Below are positions 36,671 to 46,200 of a DNA stretch of 64,000 nt, piece by piece; within the stretch, counting starts at the first letter, position 1, and the number at the start of each line of letters is the position of its first letter. Under the pieces are notes generated by a model. The model was not told where the DNA came from. It saw only the letters and a program-made list of their open reading frames with translations, and did no database searches. The DNA comes from JAWPMT01 sp965229785 (GTDB lineage: Bacteria > Bacteroidota > Bacteroidia > Cytophagales > Cyclobacteriaceae), in the NCBI GenBank assembly GCA_965229785.1, contig CBDDJS010000001.1, forward strand, positions 868,001 to 932,000. Reading direction: 5' to 3'. The position numbers and the translations under genes are program-made.

Positions 36671-38260
36671 ATGAGAGCCATTATCGGATCACTACAAAAA
36701 TCCGTTGACTATTTGGATAGCCATCCGAAAATTGGATTTTTCTTTTGGTTTTTATTTTCGATCATCGTTCTTTTTTTATTCAATCCTTTCAATCAGCCAA
36801 TCATGTTTGATCGGGCTTATCTGTTATATATGTCGCAGGCAGTCTTTAGAGGGGATCCACTCTATCAAAGTACGCCATTTGGCTATACGCCCCTATCTAC
36901 CATTGTAGTTGGTTTGTTAATGCGTTTAGGGCACTACTTTTCATTAAATACCATCGATACGGCCCGAATTACTGGTATTTTGTTTTACGGTCTATCGGGA
37001 GGTAGCATATTTATGTTGGGCCGGTCGGTATTCAAAGATAAGGTGAGTCCAAATCTGGGGGCTTTTCTATTCTGCGGGATCACATTTATTCCTTTAGTCG
37101 CCAGTGTCAATGCAGAACCTCAGGTCTGGGTATTGCTGTTTTCGATTCTGGGCATCATATGCTTCACCAAAGAGCGTTGGTTGCTTTGTGGTTTATGCCT
37201 GACAATTGGAGCCATGAGTTGGCATGTTTCCGTGATCAGTTTGATAGCGACAGGTGTCGTTTTACTGTTCCGCCAAGGTCGAAAACATCAATTGGCATTC
37301 TTTCAGTTGTCAATGGGGGTGGTTTTGGGAGTCCTTCCAGTACTGCTTTACCTGCTGCTTACAGATGGATGGGTCGCTTTTTGGGAACAGGCAATATTGA
37401 GAAAGCTAGCTGTTGAGGGGCAGTCAGTTGGAGAAAATCCATTTAGATGGATGTTAAGGGGTAGTTACCCTATGCTTAGTGATGCGCTGCATTTGTTGCT
37501 GGGCTTTATTGGATTTGCGCTGATTTTTTATTGGTGGGTGTTTAAGCGGAGCGAAGGAAGGCAATTATTCAGGAGAAGTTCAATCCTTGTTTACTTAGTG
37601 GTCTATTCCTTGTTTTGGGCAACTTTCAACTCTCTTGAATATCAGGGTGCAACAGATTTTATGCCGCTGGTTCCCATAGTGATCATTGGAGGTACATTGG
37701 TTATTCAAAGGATATTGAATTTGCAACCCATGTATGCCATTCTCATTGGCTGCTTATTGACAGTATATAACCTCTTTGATGCTTTTATTTATGATCTGCC
37801 TTTCACTTTTCAGGATCAGATAAGCGTAATCTCAAAAATTGAAAAAGAGTATTCGGATCCATTTGTCATCGGTTTTGAGGCATATTATACGGTCCTGGAA
37901 AAACCAATGCCAACTAAATTCATGAGGTATTGGCATTACGAAGAATTCCTGATTGACAAGCATGAGGGAGGCTGTGACGGGATTCTGGATCAAATTCGAA
38001 AGAAAGGATATGACTACATCATCGAGTTTGATAGAAACTACCGTGAAAGAAGCCGGTGGTCCAGATACATCATGAAGAAATTTGGTGTGAATTGGAATGC
38101 TCAGCCCGGCCGTAGCGTTTGTGCAGATCTTTTGATCAGTAACCTAACCAATCAGGAGGAACTGGATAACTTCACTATCATTACCCAGAACCTACCCATT
38201 GGTAATTACTTCTATACAACTGAGTACTTTTCAGTATTTAAGATTGAAAAAGATCGATAG
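36671..38260 (+). CDS. GT-C-like polytopic membrane glycosyltransferase
   Basis: 529 residues with at least ten hydrophobic segments. The first loop AYLLYMSQAVFRGDPLYQ followed by FGYTPLSTI matches the loop with acidic residue and YTPL seen in GT-C (ArnT/PMT-like) transferases that use lipid-linked sugars. The C-terminal 130 residues are soluble (from KEYSDPFVIGFEAYYTV), ending in YFSVFKIEKDR. The donor and acceptor are unknown. It shares a short divergent start region with the epimerase gene. Confidence 0.75.
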   Translation: MRAIIGSLQKSVDYLDSHPKIGFFFWFLFSIIVLFLFNPFNQPIMFDRAYLLYMSQAVFRGDPLYQSTPFGYTPLSTIVVGLLMRLGHYFSLNTIDTARITGILFYGLSGGSIFMLGRSVFKDKVSPNLGAFLFCGITFIPLVASVNAEPQVWVLLFSILGIICFTKERWLLCGLCLTIGAMSWHVSVISLIATGVVLLFRQGRKHQLAFFQLSMGVVLGVLPVLLYLLLTDGWVAFWEQAILRKLAVEGQSVGENPFRWMLRGSYPMLSDALHLLLGFIGFALIFYWWVFKRSEGRQLFRRSSILVYLVVYSLFWATFNSLEYQGATDFMPLVPIVIIGGTLVIQRILNLQPMYAILIGCLLTVYNLFDAFIYDLPFTFQDQISVISKIEKEYSDPFVIGFEAYYTVLEKPMPTKFMRYWHYEEFLIDKHEGGCDGILDQIRKKGYDYIIEFDRNYRERSRWSRYIMKKFGVNWNAQPGRSVCADLLISNLTNQEELDNFTIITQNLPIGNYFYTTEYFSVFKIEKDR

Positions 38261-38271
38261 AGAACCGATGA

Positions 38272-38412
38272 TCAACAATCTCTGTGTTGATGCCAATGCG
38301 TATGATCATGTCGATATTTTTCCCAGTGATCAGTGCCTACCAACATGAATAGACTTCCGAACGTGATGGCTGCTGCAACCAATACGACGATCAGTTTTGT
38401 GGACTTTTTCAT
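38272..38412 (-). CDS. Very small membrane peptide with His-rich tail (46 residues)
   Basis: Hand translation: a basic start (MKKSTK), one hydrophobic helix (LIVVLVAAAITFGSLFMLVG), then a tail beginning TDHWEKYRHDHT and ending HRDC, with six His residues among the last 18. Its ATG overlaps the stop of the preceding 96-residue protein gene by four bases (ATGA), the same coupling seen through this operon, which argues it is translated. The tail should lie in the periplasm and could bind a metal such as Zn or Cu; this is inference. Stop codon 11 bases from the convergent GT-C gene end. Confidence 0.65.
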   Translation of the reverse strand: MKKSTKLIVVLVAAAITFGSLFMLVGTDHWEKYRHDHTHWHQHRDC

Positions 38413-38699
38413 GCGTCCTCCGTGTTTGAGTGGCTAGTCTGATGTGAGGAGTGTCCGCACCTTCTTTGCGACATACGTTCCTTAAAGTTCACATATTCAT
38501 CATCACTCATATTTCGGATTTTATCCGCATAGGCCCAGCCGTATGGCCCCCGGTAACCTCTGTGACGACCAAAGAATCGCGTTGCGATCCCGAAGAGCGC
38601 GAAGACCACCAATACCTTAAATACGAAGAATGGGATGTAGAACAATGCCGCACCTAGTAAGGCACCTCCTAAAATAGTTTTTATAATTTGTCGATTCAT
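38409..38699 (-). CDS. Small membrane protein of the ECF-sigma cassette (96 residues)
   Basis: 96 residues. N-terminal hydrophobic part (LGGALLGAALFYIPFFVFKV then LVVFALFGIATRF, two close helices) followed by a Gly/Arg/Tyr linker and the helix RNMSDDEYVNFKERMSQRRC, ending in a His/Ser-rich tail GHSSHQTSHS. The NMSDDE...C part matches a similar segment of the 109-residue protein upstream. No family recognised. It is 269 bases after that gene. Confidence 0.65.
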   Translation of the reverse strand: MNRQIIKTILGGALLGAALFYIPFFVFKVLVVFALFGIATRFFGRHRGYRGPYGWAYADKIRNMSDDEYVNFKERMSQRRCGHSSHQTSHSNTEDA

Positions 38700-38968
38700 C
38701 TTCTTGCGGTTTTTACCTTTTTAAATGATTATCAACCAGGAAGACGGACTAGAAACTGGATTACTTTAAATGAGATGAAAATTTTTGATTTTTTTTTCTG
38801 ATATACTTGAAACAGAATAAGTTATAAATACCGTCACTTCCCGAATTGCTGGGAATAGTAAGGTGTTTATTGACGAGTTTAAGGCAATCGTCGGGGAGTC
38901 TCAAACAAAAAGAGAACTACTTAAATGAAGTAAGACAGTAGGCGGGTTGATGTGGAGTCTCCAGGGAG
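38700..38968. other. 269-bp gap with repeated GGAGTC elements
   Basis: No gene seen. GGAGTC occurs three times between 38895 and 38970 (38895, 38954, 38965), one copy forming the inverted repeat TGGAGTCTCCA. A run of T follows near 38789. These may be a regulatory site of the operon, possibly a promoter of the 96-residue gene. Confidence 0.3.
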
Positions 38969-39298
38969 TCACTTTTCACATCGTTCCTTCCACTTCGCCT
39001 TCATCTGTACACGTTCCTCCTCACTCATGCTCTGCCATTTCTCTTTCCAACGGCCTGGCCCACCGCGTCGGCCCGGACCCCCTTTCCACGGACCCCCTTT
39101 AAATCCCCCAAACAGGATTCTGCTTAATAGTAAAAGCCCGGCTGCTTGCCAGTAGGTGACCATGCTTATGCCAGTGACCGGCACCAATACCTGATTCCAG
39201 AGCCACATGACCAGAACGGACAATAAAGCTGCAAAACCCAATACAAATAAGATTATAAAGGGGACTTTTCTCCAGTGTTTGGACCTAGGCATATTCAA
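38969..39298 (-). CDS. Small membrane protein of the ECF-sigma cassette (109 residues)
   Basis: 109 residues: two hydrophobic segments (VPFIILFVLGFAALLSVLVM and VTYWQAAGLLLLSRILFGG), a Gly/Pro/Arg linker (FKGGPWKGGPGRRGGPGRW) and a charged helix with QSMSEEERVQMKAKWKERC near the end. The last motif resembles the MSxEE pattern seen in CpxP/Spy-like stress proteins. Its start overlaps the sigma gene stop by four bases, so it is a candidate membrane-bound regulator (anti-sigma) of that sigma factor. Family not recognised. Confidence 0.65.
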   Translation of the reverse strand: MNMPRSKHWRKVPFIILFVLGFAALLSVLVMWLWNQVLVPVTGISMVTYWQAAGLLLLSRILFGGFKGGPWKGGPGRRGGPGRWKEKWQSMSEEERVQMKAKWKERCEK

Positions 39299-39828
39299 AG
39301 TTCGTTAAGTTCTTCATATAAATCTTGTAATCGCTTTCGAAGGTGCTGCACAGCATAGCGTTTCCGCGAAATGATGGTTTTTAGGTTTTCACCTTCTTCG
39401 TCAGCAATTTCTTGCAGCGTTAACCCATCCAGTTCATTTTGAACAAATACATTTCTTTGCTTCTCAGGGAGTGCCGCCAACGCGGCCATTAGTTCTTGCC
39501 AAAACGCCTCAGTGAAGAATTCATCATTGGGTAGTTCCTCTGGCATGATGGTAAGCTCATCCAACCCTTTATCAAGGTTGTCTTCCAAGGTGGTTTCTTT
39601 GTTTTTTCTATAGTCATCGACAATTCGATTTCGCGCGCTTCGAAATAGCCACGCACCGATATTTTCAATGGCTTCCAGATCAATCACATTATTGAGAGAT
39701 ACCCATACATCCTGAAGAATGTCTTCGGCATCTGCTTCCGAGCGCACACGCCTGCGAATAAACCCAAATAGGCGACTGCTATAAGTTTTGATGACGGAAG
39801 CGACGGATGTTTTTTGTCCGTTGGACAT
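39295..39828 (-). CDS. ECF RNA polymerase sigma factor
   Basis: 177 residues from the ATG at 39828 (MSNGQKTSVASVIK); an ATG at 39843 adds five residues. Region 2 reads RLFGFIRRRVRSEADAEDIL followed by QDVWVSLNN and FRSARNRIVDDYRKNKE; region 4 reads LPEKQRNVFVQNELDGLTLQ then EIADEEGENLKTIISRKRYA. It is likely regulated by the small membrane proteins encoded immediately after it. No FecR gene is adjacent, unlike usual Bacteroidota sigma factors. Confidence 0.9.
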   Translation of the reverse strand: MSNGQKTSVASVIKTYSSRLFGFIRRRVRSEADAEDILQDVWVSLNNVIDLEAIENIGAWLFRSARNRIVDDYRKNKETTLEDNLDKGLDELTIMPEELPNDEFFTEAFWQELMAALAALPEKQRNVFVQNELDGLTLQEIADEEGENLKTIISRKRYAVQHLRKRLQDLYEELNEL

Positions 39829-39998
39829 GGAGGAAAGATACAATTAGAAAACGTCACTTAAAAAGTTTATTGATCTCTGATTACTCCTTGGAGACTGAAA
39901 GTCCGTGCGATATTGAAAGCTTACGAATGGCCAATCTCCATATATTTGATAATGTGGAATGTTGGACATTAACGACTGTATAACCTATCTTAAAATCG

Positions 39999-41768
39999 AT
40001 GGATGAAATAAAGAAAATTGATATTCTGGGAAACGGGAACTATGTTTTTCAAGACATCCACAACGCTAAAGTGGAGGTGAGTATCAATGACATTGATCGT
40101 ATAAAGTCAATACTCGAGGGGCAATATGACAGGTTAAATGAATCAGTTAAAAAGATAATACAAGAGGAGTTTGGTAGCATTTTACATGATAGAAATACGG
40201 ACCTCAGGGAGGTAAGAATTCCACACCGCAGTAAATTCTTAAAATCCAATTTACTCCTTGACCATACTATGCTTTGTTTGGATTTCGGTACAACGTATAC
40301 TTATTTAAGTGTATTGTTAAAAGATGGAAGTATGCATTTGGTACCTGACTCTTCAGGACGGACTGTTGTTAGAACGGCCATCACTGTAACTTCCGATCAA
40401 AACTATTATGTAGGAAATGATGCCATTGACGCAGCTAATAAGAGTACTTTTCTTATTCCTAATTTAAAAAGATACATTGGATCAGAAGAGAACCTTTACA
40501 TATTTGGAAGCAACTATGATGTAAATTACCTCATAACGTTATTTCTTAAAGGAGTTGTGCGAAATGCGAGGGAATATTTGGATAGAGATTTCAAGAATTT
40601 GATTTTGAGTATTCCCAGTAATTTCAATACAAAACAAGAGTCTGCTTTGATAAACTGCCTTGAATCTTTTGGTGTATATGTCAATAGGGTTATATCTGAA
40701 TCTGATGCTTCGTCTCTGGTTGTGAATTCTTTCAAGGGTCAAAATGAGGATGCCTTATTCCTAGTGGTTGACCTGGGAGGGGGAACTTTTGATTTATCCG
40801 TGATGGAGTCAGGAGATGGCGTTTTTGCGATAAATGCCATCGTCGGTGACAATGAATTGGGGGGTGTGGATTACGACTATGCTGTAGAGAAATACATAAA
40901 AGAAATGCTTCATGAGAAATTAATGATGAATGAATTCGATCATCATTTAAGTACTAAAATTCAAATTGAAGCTGAAAGGGCTAAAAAAGCTTTGTCGGGC
41001 AATGACAATGTGAAAATAATTATCAGAGATATTGAAGTGGAAAATGGAGAATTGGTTGATTTTGATATTCTCCTTTCACGAGCTAAGTTTCTGCAGATAA
41101 CAAAACATTTAAATAAAAGAATTGAGCAACATTTTAATAAAATCCTGAAGTTTTTTCAAAAAACAGAACACGCTGAACGTAGAACCGTTTTGTTGAGCGG
41201 TCAGGGTGCAAAGATTTTCTGCGTTAAAGAATTAATTGAATCGTATTTTGGAGGCCTTCCTATAATTGATAGTTTTCAGGAGAGTGGTGTAATTACGGGA
41301 ACTTCCTATTATTCTGGGGTCTTATCAGGCATTACCAAAGACTTATTATTACTTGCAACCAATCGGAATGCTATTGCCATAAGTTGTAAGTTTTATGAGA
41401 AACAGAAACTTAAGAAGGATAGTAATTTGATTGCTTACATATCTGATAAACAATCCGATAATGATCAATTGTTGAATGTATTAGAATTCAATACCTATAT
41501 TCCATCAAAACAATCTGTTACTCTATACGTCGAAAACGAAGCCACATTGGAATTAAGTCAACTAAGTAATTCAAGTTCAGCGACTTTTCAATTTGAGCAC
41601 TTAACAATTGGCCGAAGCAATGAATCAACTACCTGTATTTTAACAATTGATGTAGATGCGAATGGCAAGATGGTACTAATAATAGGAGATCAAAGTCATG
41701 GTAATGAAAAGTCTTACAGCCTTAATTATTGGGAAAAGTCCGAACTAAGTCCATTAAAACTTTTGTAG
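39999..41768 (+). CDS. Hsp70-like ATPase with extra N-terminal domain, orphan in AT-rich DNA
   Basis: 589 residues. Residues 91 onward are an Hsp70 nucleotide-binding domain: LCLDFGTTYTYLSVLL (phosphate 1), LVVDLGGGTFDLSVMESG (phosphate 2, near 255), LLSGQGAK (adenosine region, near 398). The C-terminal part has NTYIPSKQSVTLYVENEA and TIDVDANGKMVLI, a short beta substrate-binding domain; the helical lid is missing. Residues 1-90 are not Hsp70: they open with a glycine-rich beta hairpin (IDILGNGNYVFQDIHNAKVE) followed by a helix. Two 60-base samples of the gene have 17 and 15 G/C, against 30 and 25 in samples of gltD and the sigma gene. No dnaJ or grpE gene is adjacent. It is a likely transferred gene; function unknown. 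Confidence 0.85.
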   Translation: MDEIKKIDILGNGNYVFQDIHNAKVEVSINDIDRIKSILEGQYDRLNESVKKIIQEEFGSILHDRNTDLREVRIPHRSKFLKSNLLLDHTMLCLDFGTTYTYLSVLLKDGSMHLVPDSSGRTVVRTAITVTSDQNYYVGNDAIDAANKSTFLIPNLKRYIGSEENLYIFGSNYDVNYLITLFLKGVVRNAREYLDRDFKNLILSIPSNFNTKQESALINCLESFGVYVNRVISESDASSLVVNSFKGQNEDALFLVVDLGGGTFDLSVMESGDGVFAINAIVGDNELGGVDYDYAVEKYIKEMLHEKLMMNEFDHHLSTKIQIEAERAKKALSGNDNVKIIIRDIEVENGELVDFDILLSRAKFLQITKHLNKRIEQHFNKILKFFQKTEHAERRTVLLSGQGAKIFCVKELIESYFGGLPIIDSFQESGVITGTSYYSGVLSGITKDLLLLATNRNAIAISCKFYEKQKLKKDSNLIAYISDKQSDNDQLLNVLEFNTYIPSKQSVTLYVENEATLELSQLSNSSSATFQFEHLTIGRSNESTTCILTIDVDANGKMVLIIGDQSHGNEKSYSLNYWEKSELSPLKLL

Positions 41769-41779
41769 TACCTCTCAGT

Positions 41780-41827
41780 GGCTGAAGTTTATAACTTCAG
41801 CCCCATATAATCGCAGTTTGTAACTGC
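41780..41827. repeat. Two REP-like palindromes between Hsp70-like gene and gltD
   Basis: First hairpin 41780-41802: arms GGCTGAAGTT and AACTTCAGCC around TAT, perfect. Second 41813-41827: arms GCAGTT and AACTGC around TGT, perfect. The first is preceded by GT, giving GTGG at its 5' foot, like the tetranucleotide next to REP sequences handled by RAYT transposases. They may also end transcription of the convergent genes, but no T-run follows. Confidence 0.55.
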
Positions 41828-41837
41828 TTAGAAATGC

Positions 41838-43280
41838 TTATAACTGATACTCGCTCAACTCCTTGGAAGGCAGATTGCTGGTCTTCTTTAGATACAAGTC
41901 CATGTTGCGGGCAGCTTCCCGGCCTTCAGAGATGGCCCAAACTACCAGGGACTGACCTCTGCGCATATCACCTGCTGCGAATACACTTTTCACGGAAGTT
42001 TCATAGCCTCGGGTATTGACATTGCCACGCTGGTCCAAATCCACACCTAATTGTTCGATCAAACCTTCTTTTTGTGGATTAACAAATCCTATTGCCAGCA
42101 AAGCCAGATCACAAGGGTGGACTTCTTCCGAGCCTTCAATTTCTACCGGTCGGCCGTCTTTCCATTCGATCTTTACCGTCTTCAATCCGGTGATTTTTCC
42201 ATTTTCTCCAATGAACTCCTTGGTCATGATAGACCAGGAACGGTCCACACCTTCTTCATGGGAACTGGAAGTCCTTAGGACCATTGGCCATTCGGGCCAT
42301 GGATTTAACTCTGCCCGTTCCACTGGTGGTTTATCCAATAATTCAAACTGAAGGATGGATTTGGCCCCATGCCGATTGGAAGTGCCAATACAGTCACTAC
42401 CGGTATCTCCACCGCCGATGACAATGACATGCTTATCTTTCGCCGAAATATCTGCTTCCTCAAAATCGATTCCGGATACACGCTTATTTTGCTGGGTAAG
42501 GAAAGACATGGCATAGTGAATGCCTTCCAGGTCTCGACCAGAAATGGGAAGGTCGCGAGGGATTGTAGATCCTCCCGCTAATAAAATAGCGTCGTATTTT
42601 GAGTTAAGCTCGGCAGCGGTAATATCGAAACCAACATGACAATCACAAATGAATTCAATGCCTTCCGCTTCCATAATCGCAACCCGTCGTTCGACAACAG
42701 ATTTCTCCAATTTGAAATCGGGAATGCCAAAACGAAGCAATCCTCCAGGTTTAGGATCTCTTTCGTATACGGTTACACGGTATCCCGATTTGTTTAGTTG
42801 ATCGGCCGCTGCCAGACCTGCCGGACCTGAGCCCACGATCGCTATTTTTTTATCGATCCGCTCTTTAGGTGGATTGGGCTGAACCAACTCTAATTCGAAA
42901 CCCTTTTCAATGATCGACTTTTCAATGTGTTCGATGGCTACAGGTGGTTTATTGATGCCCAAAACACAAGAACCTTCGCAGGGAGCAGGACAAATTCGAC
43001 CGGTGAACTCCGGGAAGTTATTAGTAGATAAAAGAATTTCAAGGGCTTTCCCCCAATCTTCCTGATATACCGCGTCATTGAAATCAGGAATGAAATTGCC
43101 TAATGGACAGCCACTGTGACAAAAAGGAACGCCACAATCCATACATCGACTGGCTTGTTCCTTCGTCAACTCATCTGAGTGTGGTTTATAGAGTTCTTTG
43201 TAATCCGCGACCCGCTCGTCAATTTTCCTTGATTCGGGGAGTTTTCTGTCTACGTTGATGAATCCGTCAATACTTCCCAT
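41838..43280 (-). CDS. gltD: Glutamate synthase small (beta) subunit
   Basis: 480 residues, normal length. The N-terminal Fe-S Cys motifs CMDCGVPFCHSGCPLGN and CPAPCEGSC are present, then FAD-binding IAIVGSGPAGLAAADQL and NADPH-binding VIVIGGGDTGSDCIG. It takes electrons from NADPH and passes them to GltB for making glutamate from glutamine and 2-oxoglutarate. Two bases separate it from gltB, in the order gltB-gltD. Confidence 0.97.
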   Translation of the reverse strand: MGSIDGFINVDRKLPESRKIDERVADYKELYKPHSDELTKEQASRCMDCGVPFCHSGCPLGNFIPDFNDAVYQEDWGKALEILLSTNNFPEFTGRICPAPCEGSCVLGINKPPVAIEHIEKSIIEKGFELELVQPNPPKERIDKKIAIVGSGPAGLAAADQLNKSGYRVTVYERDPKPGGLLRFGIPDFKLEKSVVERRVAIMEAEGIEFICDCHVGFDITAAELNSKYDAILLAGGSTIPRDLPISGRDLEGIHYAMSFLTQQNKRVSGIDFEEADISAKDKHVIVIGGGDTGSDCIGTSNRHGAKSILQFELLDKPPVERAELNPWPEWPMVLRTSSSHEEGVDRSWSIMTKEFIGENGKITGLKTVKIEWKDGRPVEIEGSEEVHPCDLALLAIGFVNPQKEGLIEQLGVDLDQRGNVNTRGYETSVKSVFAAGDMRRGQSLVVWAISEGREAARNMDLYLKKTSNLPSKELSEYQL

Positions 43281-43282
43281 GA

Positions 43283-46200
43283 TTAAGCTACTTTTTCGTC
43301 CAGTTTTTTACTTTCCAATACTCTCTTAAGGTCATTTGGCATCACTTTCTTGAATCGGGTCACAATATCTGACCAGTCATTCAGGTATTGCTCTGCCAGA
43401 GGGCTGCCGGTCAATTCCAGATGCTTTTCTATTTTTCCTTTGACCAGGCTGATATCTTCATCAGTGAGCGATTCGATACCAATCATTTCAGGGTTTACAC
43501 GCTGATCAAAGGAATTGTCCAGGTCCAATACATAAGCGATACCGCCACTCATGCCTGCGCCGAAGTTGTTGCCCACACGACCCAGAATGATGGCTAGTCC
43601 ACCTGTCATGTATTCACAGCCATGATCGCCGATGCCCTCCACGACAGCTTCTGCGCCTGAATTCCTCACACAAAAACGTTCTCCTGCATGTCCGTTGATG
43701 TAAACCTCCCCGGAGGTAGCACCATACATTGAGACATTACCGATGATGATATTGTCATGCGGTACTAGTTTCGCCTCAGAGTGTGGTTTGATCACAATCC
43801 GCCCACCGGATAAGCCTTTCGCAACGTAATCATTGGCTTCACCGGACAATTCAAATTGTAGTCGAGGGGCCAGAAACGCACCAAAACTTTGTCCGGCAGA
43901 ACCTTCAAATTGTATATTGATCGGATCGCCGATGACCTTATTTTTTGTCAGGAAACCAGAAAGCATCGTACCCGTTGACCGATCAGTATTTTTGATCGGA
44001 TATTTGAGTTCAAAAGGAGGGGAGGACTTCTTCAAATCTTTGATCATCCGTTGGTCCAATACTTTTTCAAGACCGTGATGCTGATCAATTTGTCGGTAAG
44101 TACCTACATGATTGGGTGCTTTTTCGTAATGTAGTATAGGGGTTAGGTCCAGTTTATTGATCTTCCAGTGATCAATGTCCTTTCTCAGTTTCAATACGTG
44201 AGACTGACCTACCATCTCATTGACGGTTCGGAATCCAAGAGAAGCCATGATCTCTCGGAATTCCTCTACAAGCATTTCGAAGAAGTTAACCACATGATCC
44301 GGATCACCTGTAAAGAGTTTTCGCAATTCGGGTTTTTGTGTGGCGATTCCTACCGGACAGGTATTCAAGTGGCATTTGCGCATCATGATGCAACCTTCGA
44401 CGATCAACGCCGCAGTACTAATGCCATATTCTTCCGCTCCCAATAAGGTAGCTACAGCCAGGTCACGTCCTGTCATGATCTTACCGTCTGTCTGGACAAT
44501 GGCCCTGCTTCTTAAGTTATTTTTGACGAGGGTCTGGTGCGCTTCAGCCAGACCAATTTCCCAGGGAAGTCCTGCATGTCGGATGGAACTGAGTGGACTT
44601 GCTCCTGTTCCACCATCGGCACCTGAGATCAATACCACATCTGCTTTAGCTTTGACTACACCCGCTGCAATTGTACCAACACCTGCTTCCGAAACAAGCT
44701 TTACGTTGATCCTTGCATCAGGATTACTGTTTTTTAAGTCATAGATCAATTGCTTTAAATCCTCGATGGAGTAGATGTCGTGGTGTGGTGGAGGAGAGAT
44801 CAGTCCTACACCGGGTGTGCTGTGACGTACCCTTGCAATCCAGTCATCAACTTTATGTCCGGGTAATTGCCCACCTTCACCGGGTTTAGCTCCCTGGGCA
44901 ATTTTAATTTGCAATTCATCTGCGTTATTCAGGTATTCTATTGTAACGCCAAACCTACCTGAGGCGGCTTGTTTAATGGCAGATCGTTCCCAATCTCCAT
45001 TAGACTTTTTCTCAAAACGGGCAACATCTTCACCGCCTTCACCACTGTTGCTCTTGGCCCCCATACGGTTCATGGCGATCGCTAAGGTAGAGTGCGCCTC
45101 ATGCGAAATGGATCCGAATGACATGGCGCCTGTTGCAAAACGTGTTAGTATATTTTTCGCAGGCTCTACTTCCTTCAAATGAATTGGTCGACGTTTCTTG
45201 AATTCAAAGAGATCCCGGATGTTGATGATCTCCGCGGTTTCATCATTAACGCTGGCTGTGTACTCCTTGAAAAGGGCGAAATCTTTAAGTTTCGTGGACT
45301 TTTGAAGTAAATGTATCGTCTTTGGGTTGAGCAAATGCTTCTCACCTTTACGTTTCCACTGGTATACACCTCCGGTTTCCAGTAATTGACCTTTGGCTGC
45401 ATATGAAGCACGATGTTTTACCAGAACTTCTTCTTCCAGGTCAGTAAAATCCAATCCATCCAGACGACTGATGGTTCCTTTGAAACATTTGGATATGACT
45501 TCCTCTCCGAGGCCCACGCACTCAAATATCTGAGCTGCCTGATAGGACTGCAGCGTGCTGATGCCCATTTTAGAAAGAATCTTCAAAAGGCCTTTTCCTA
45601 CACCTTTGATGTAATTCTGGAAATAATACTCAACAGGTTGTTCATTATCCAGATGTCCTTCGTCGTGTGCATTTCGAATGGTGTCATAAGCCAGGTAAGG
45701 GTACACAGCGCTGGCACCATAACCGATAATTGTGGCAAAATGATGTGTTTCCCAGGTGTCACTACACTCAGCCACAAGGCCTGCTTTGGTACGAAGTTTC
45801 TGATCAACTAAATGATGGTGGATGGCGCCAACGGCTATCAGACCAGGAATAGGTGCTCGTTTTTCAGTCTCTTTTCGGTTTGAGATGATTAAGACCGAAA
45901 TGCCCTCGCTGATGGCACGTTCCGCTTCTTCACAAATGCGATTGACGGCATGGTACAGGCTTTCTCCTCCATCTACATCAAACGTGGCATCTATAATTTG
46001 ATAATAAAACCCTTCCTTCTCAAGCGCCTTGATTCGATAAAAGTCCTCCCGGGACAGAATCGGCTGAGAGATGTGCACTTGCCTCGAGTGTTCAGGCGTT
46101 TCGTCCAGAATGTTCTGTGATTCACCAATTCTGGTAAATAAAGACATTACCAAACGCTCACGAATGGGATCGATAGGAGGATTACTGACTTGCGCAAAAT

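Noticed and set aside
38271..38291. Hairpin ATCAACA/TGTTGAT at the convergent end of the GT-C and small peptide genes
   Set aside because: No T-run on either side, and it overlaps the stop codon of the small ORF; too weak to call a terminator.
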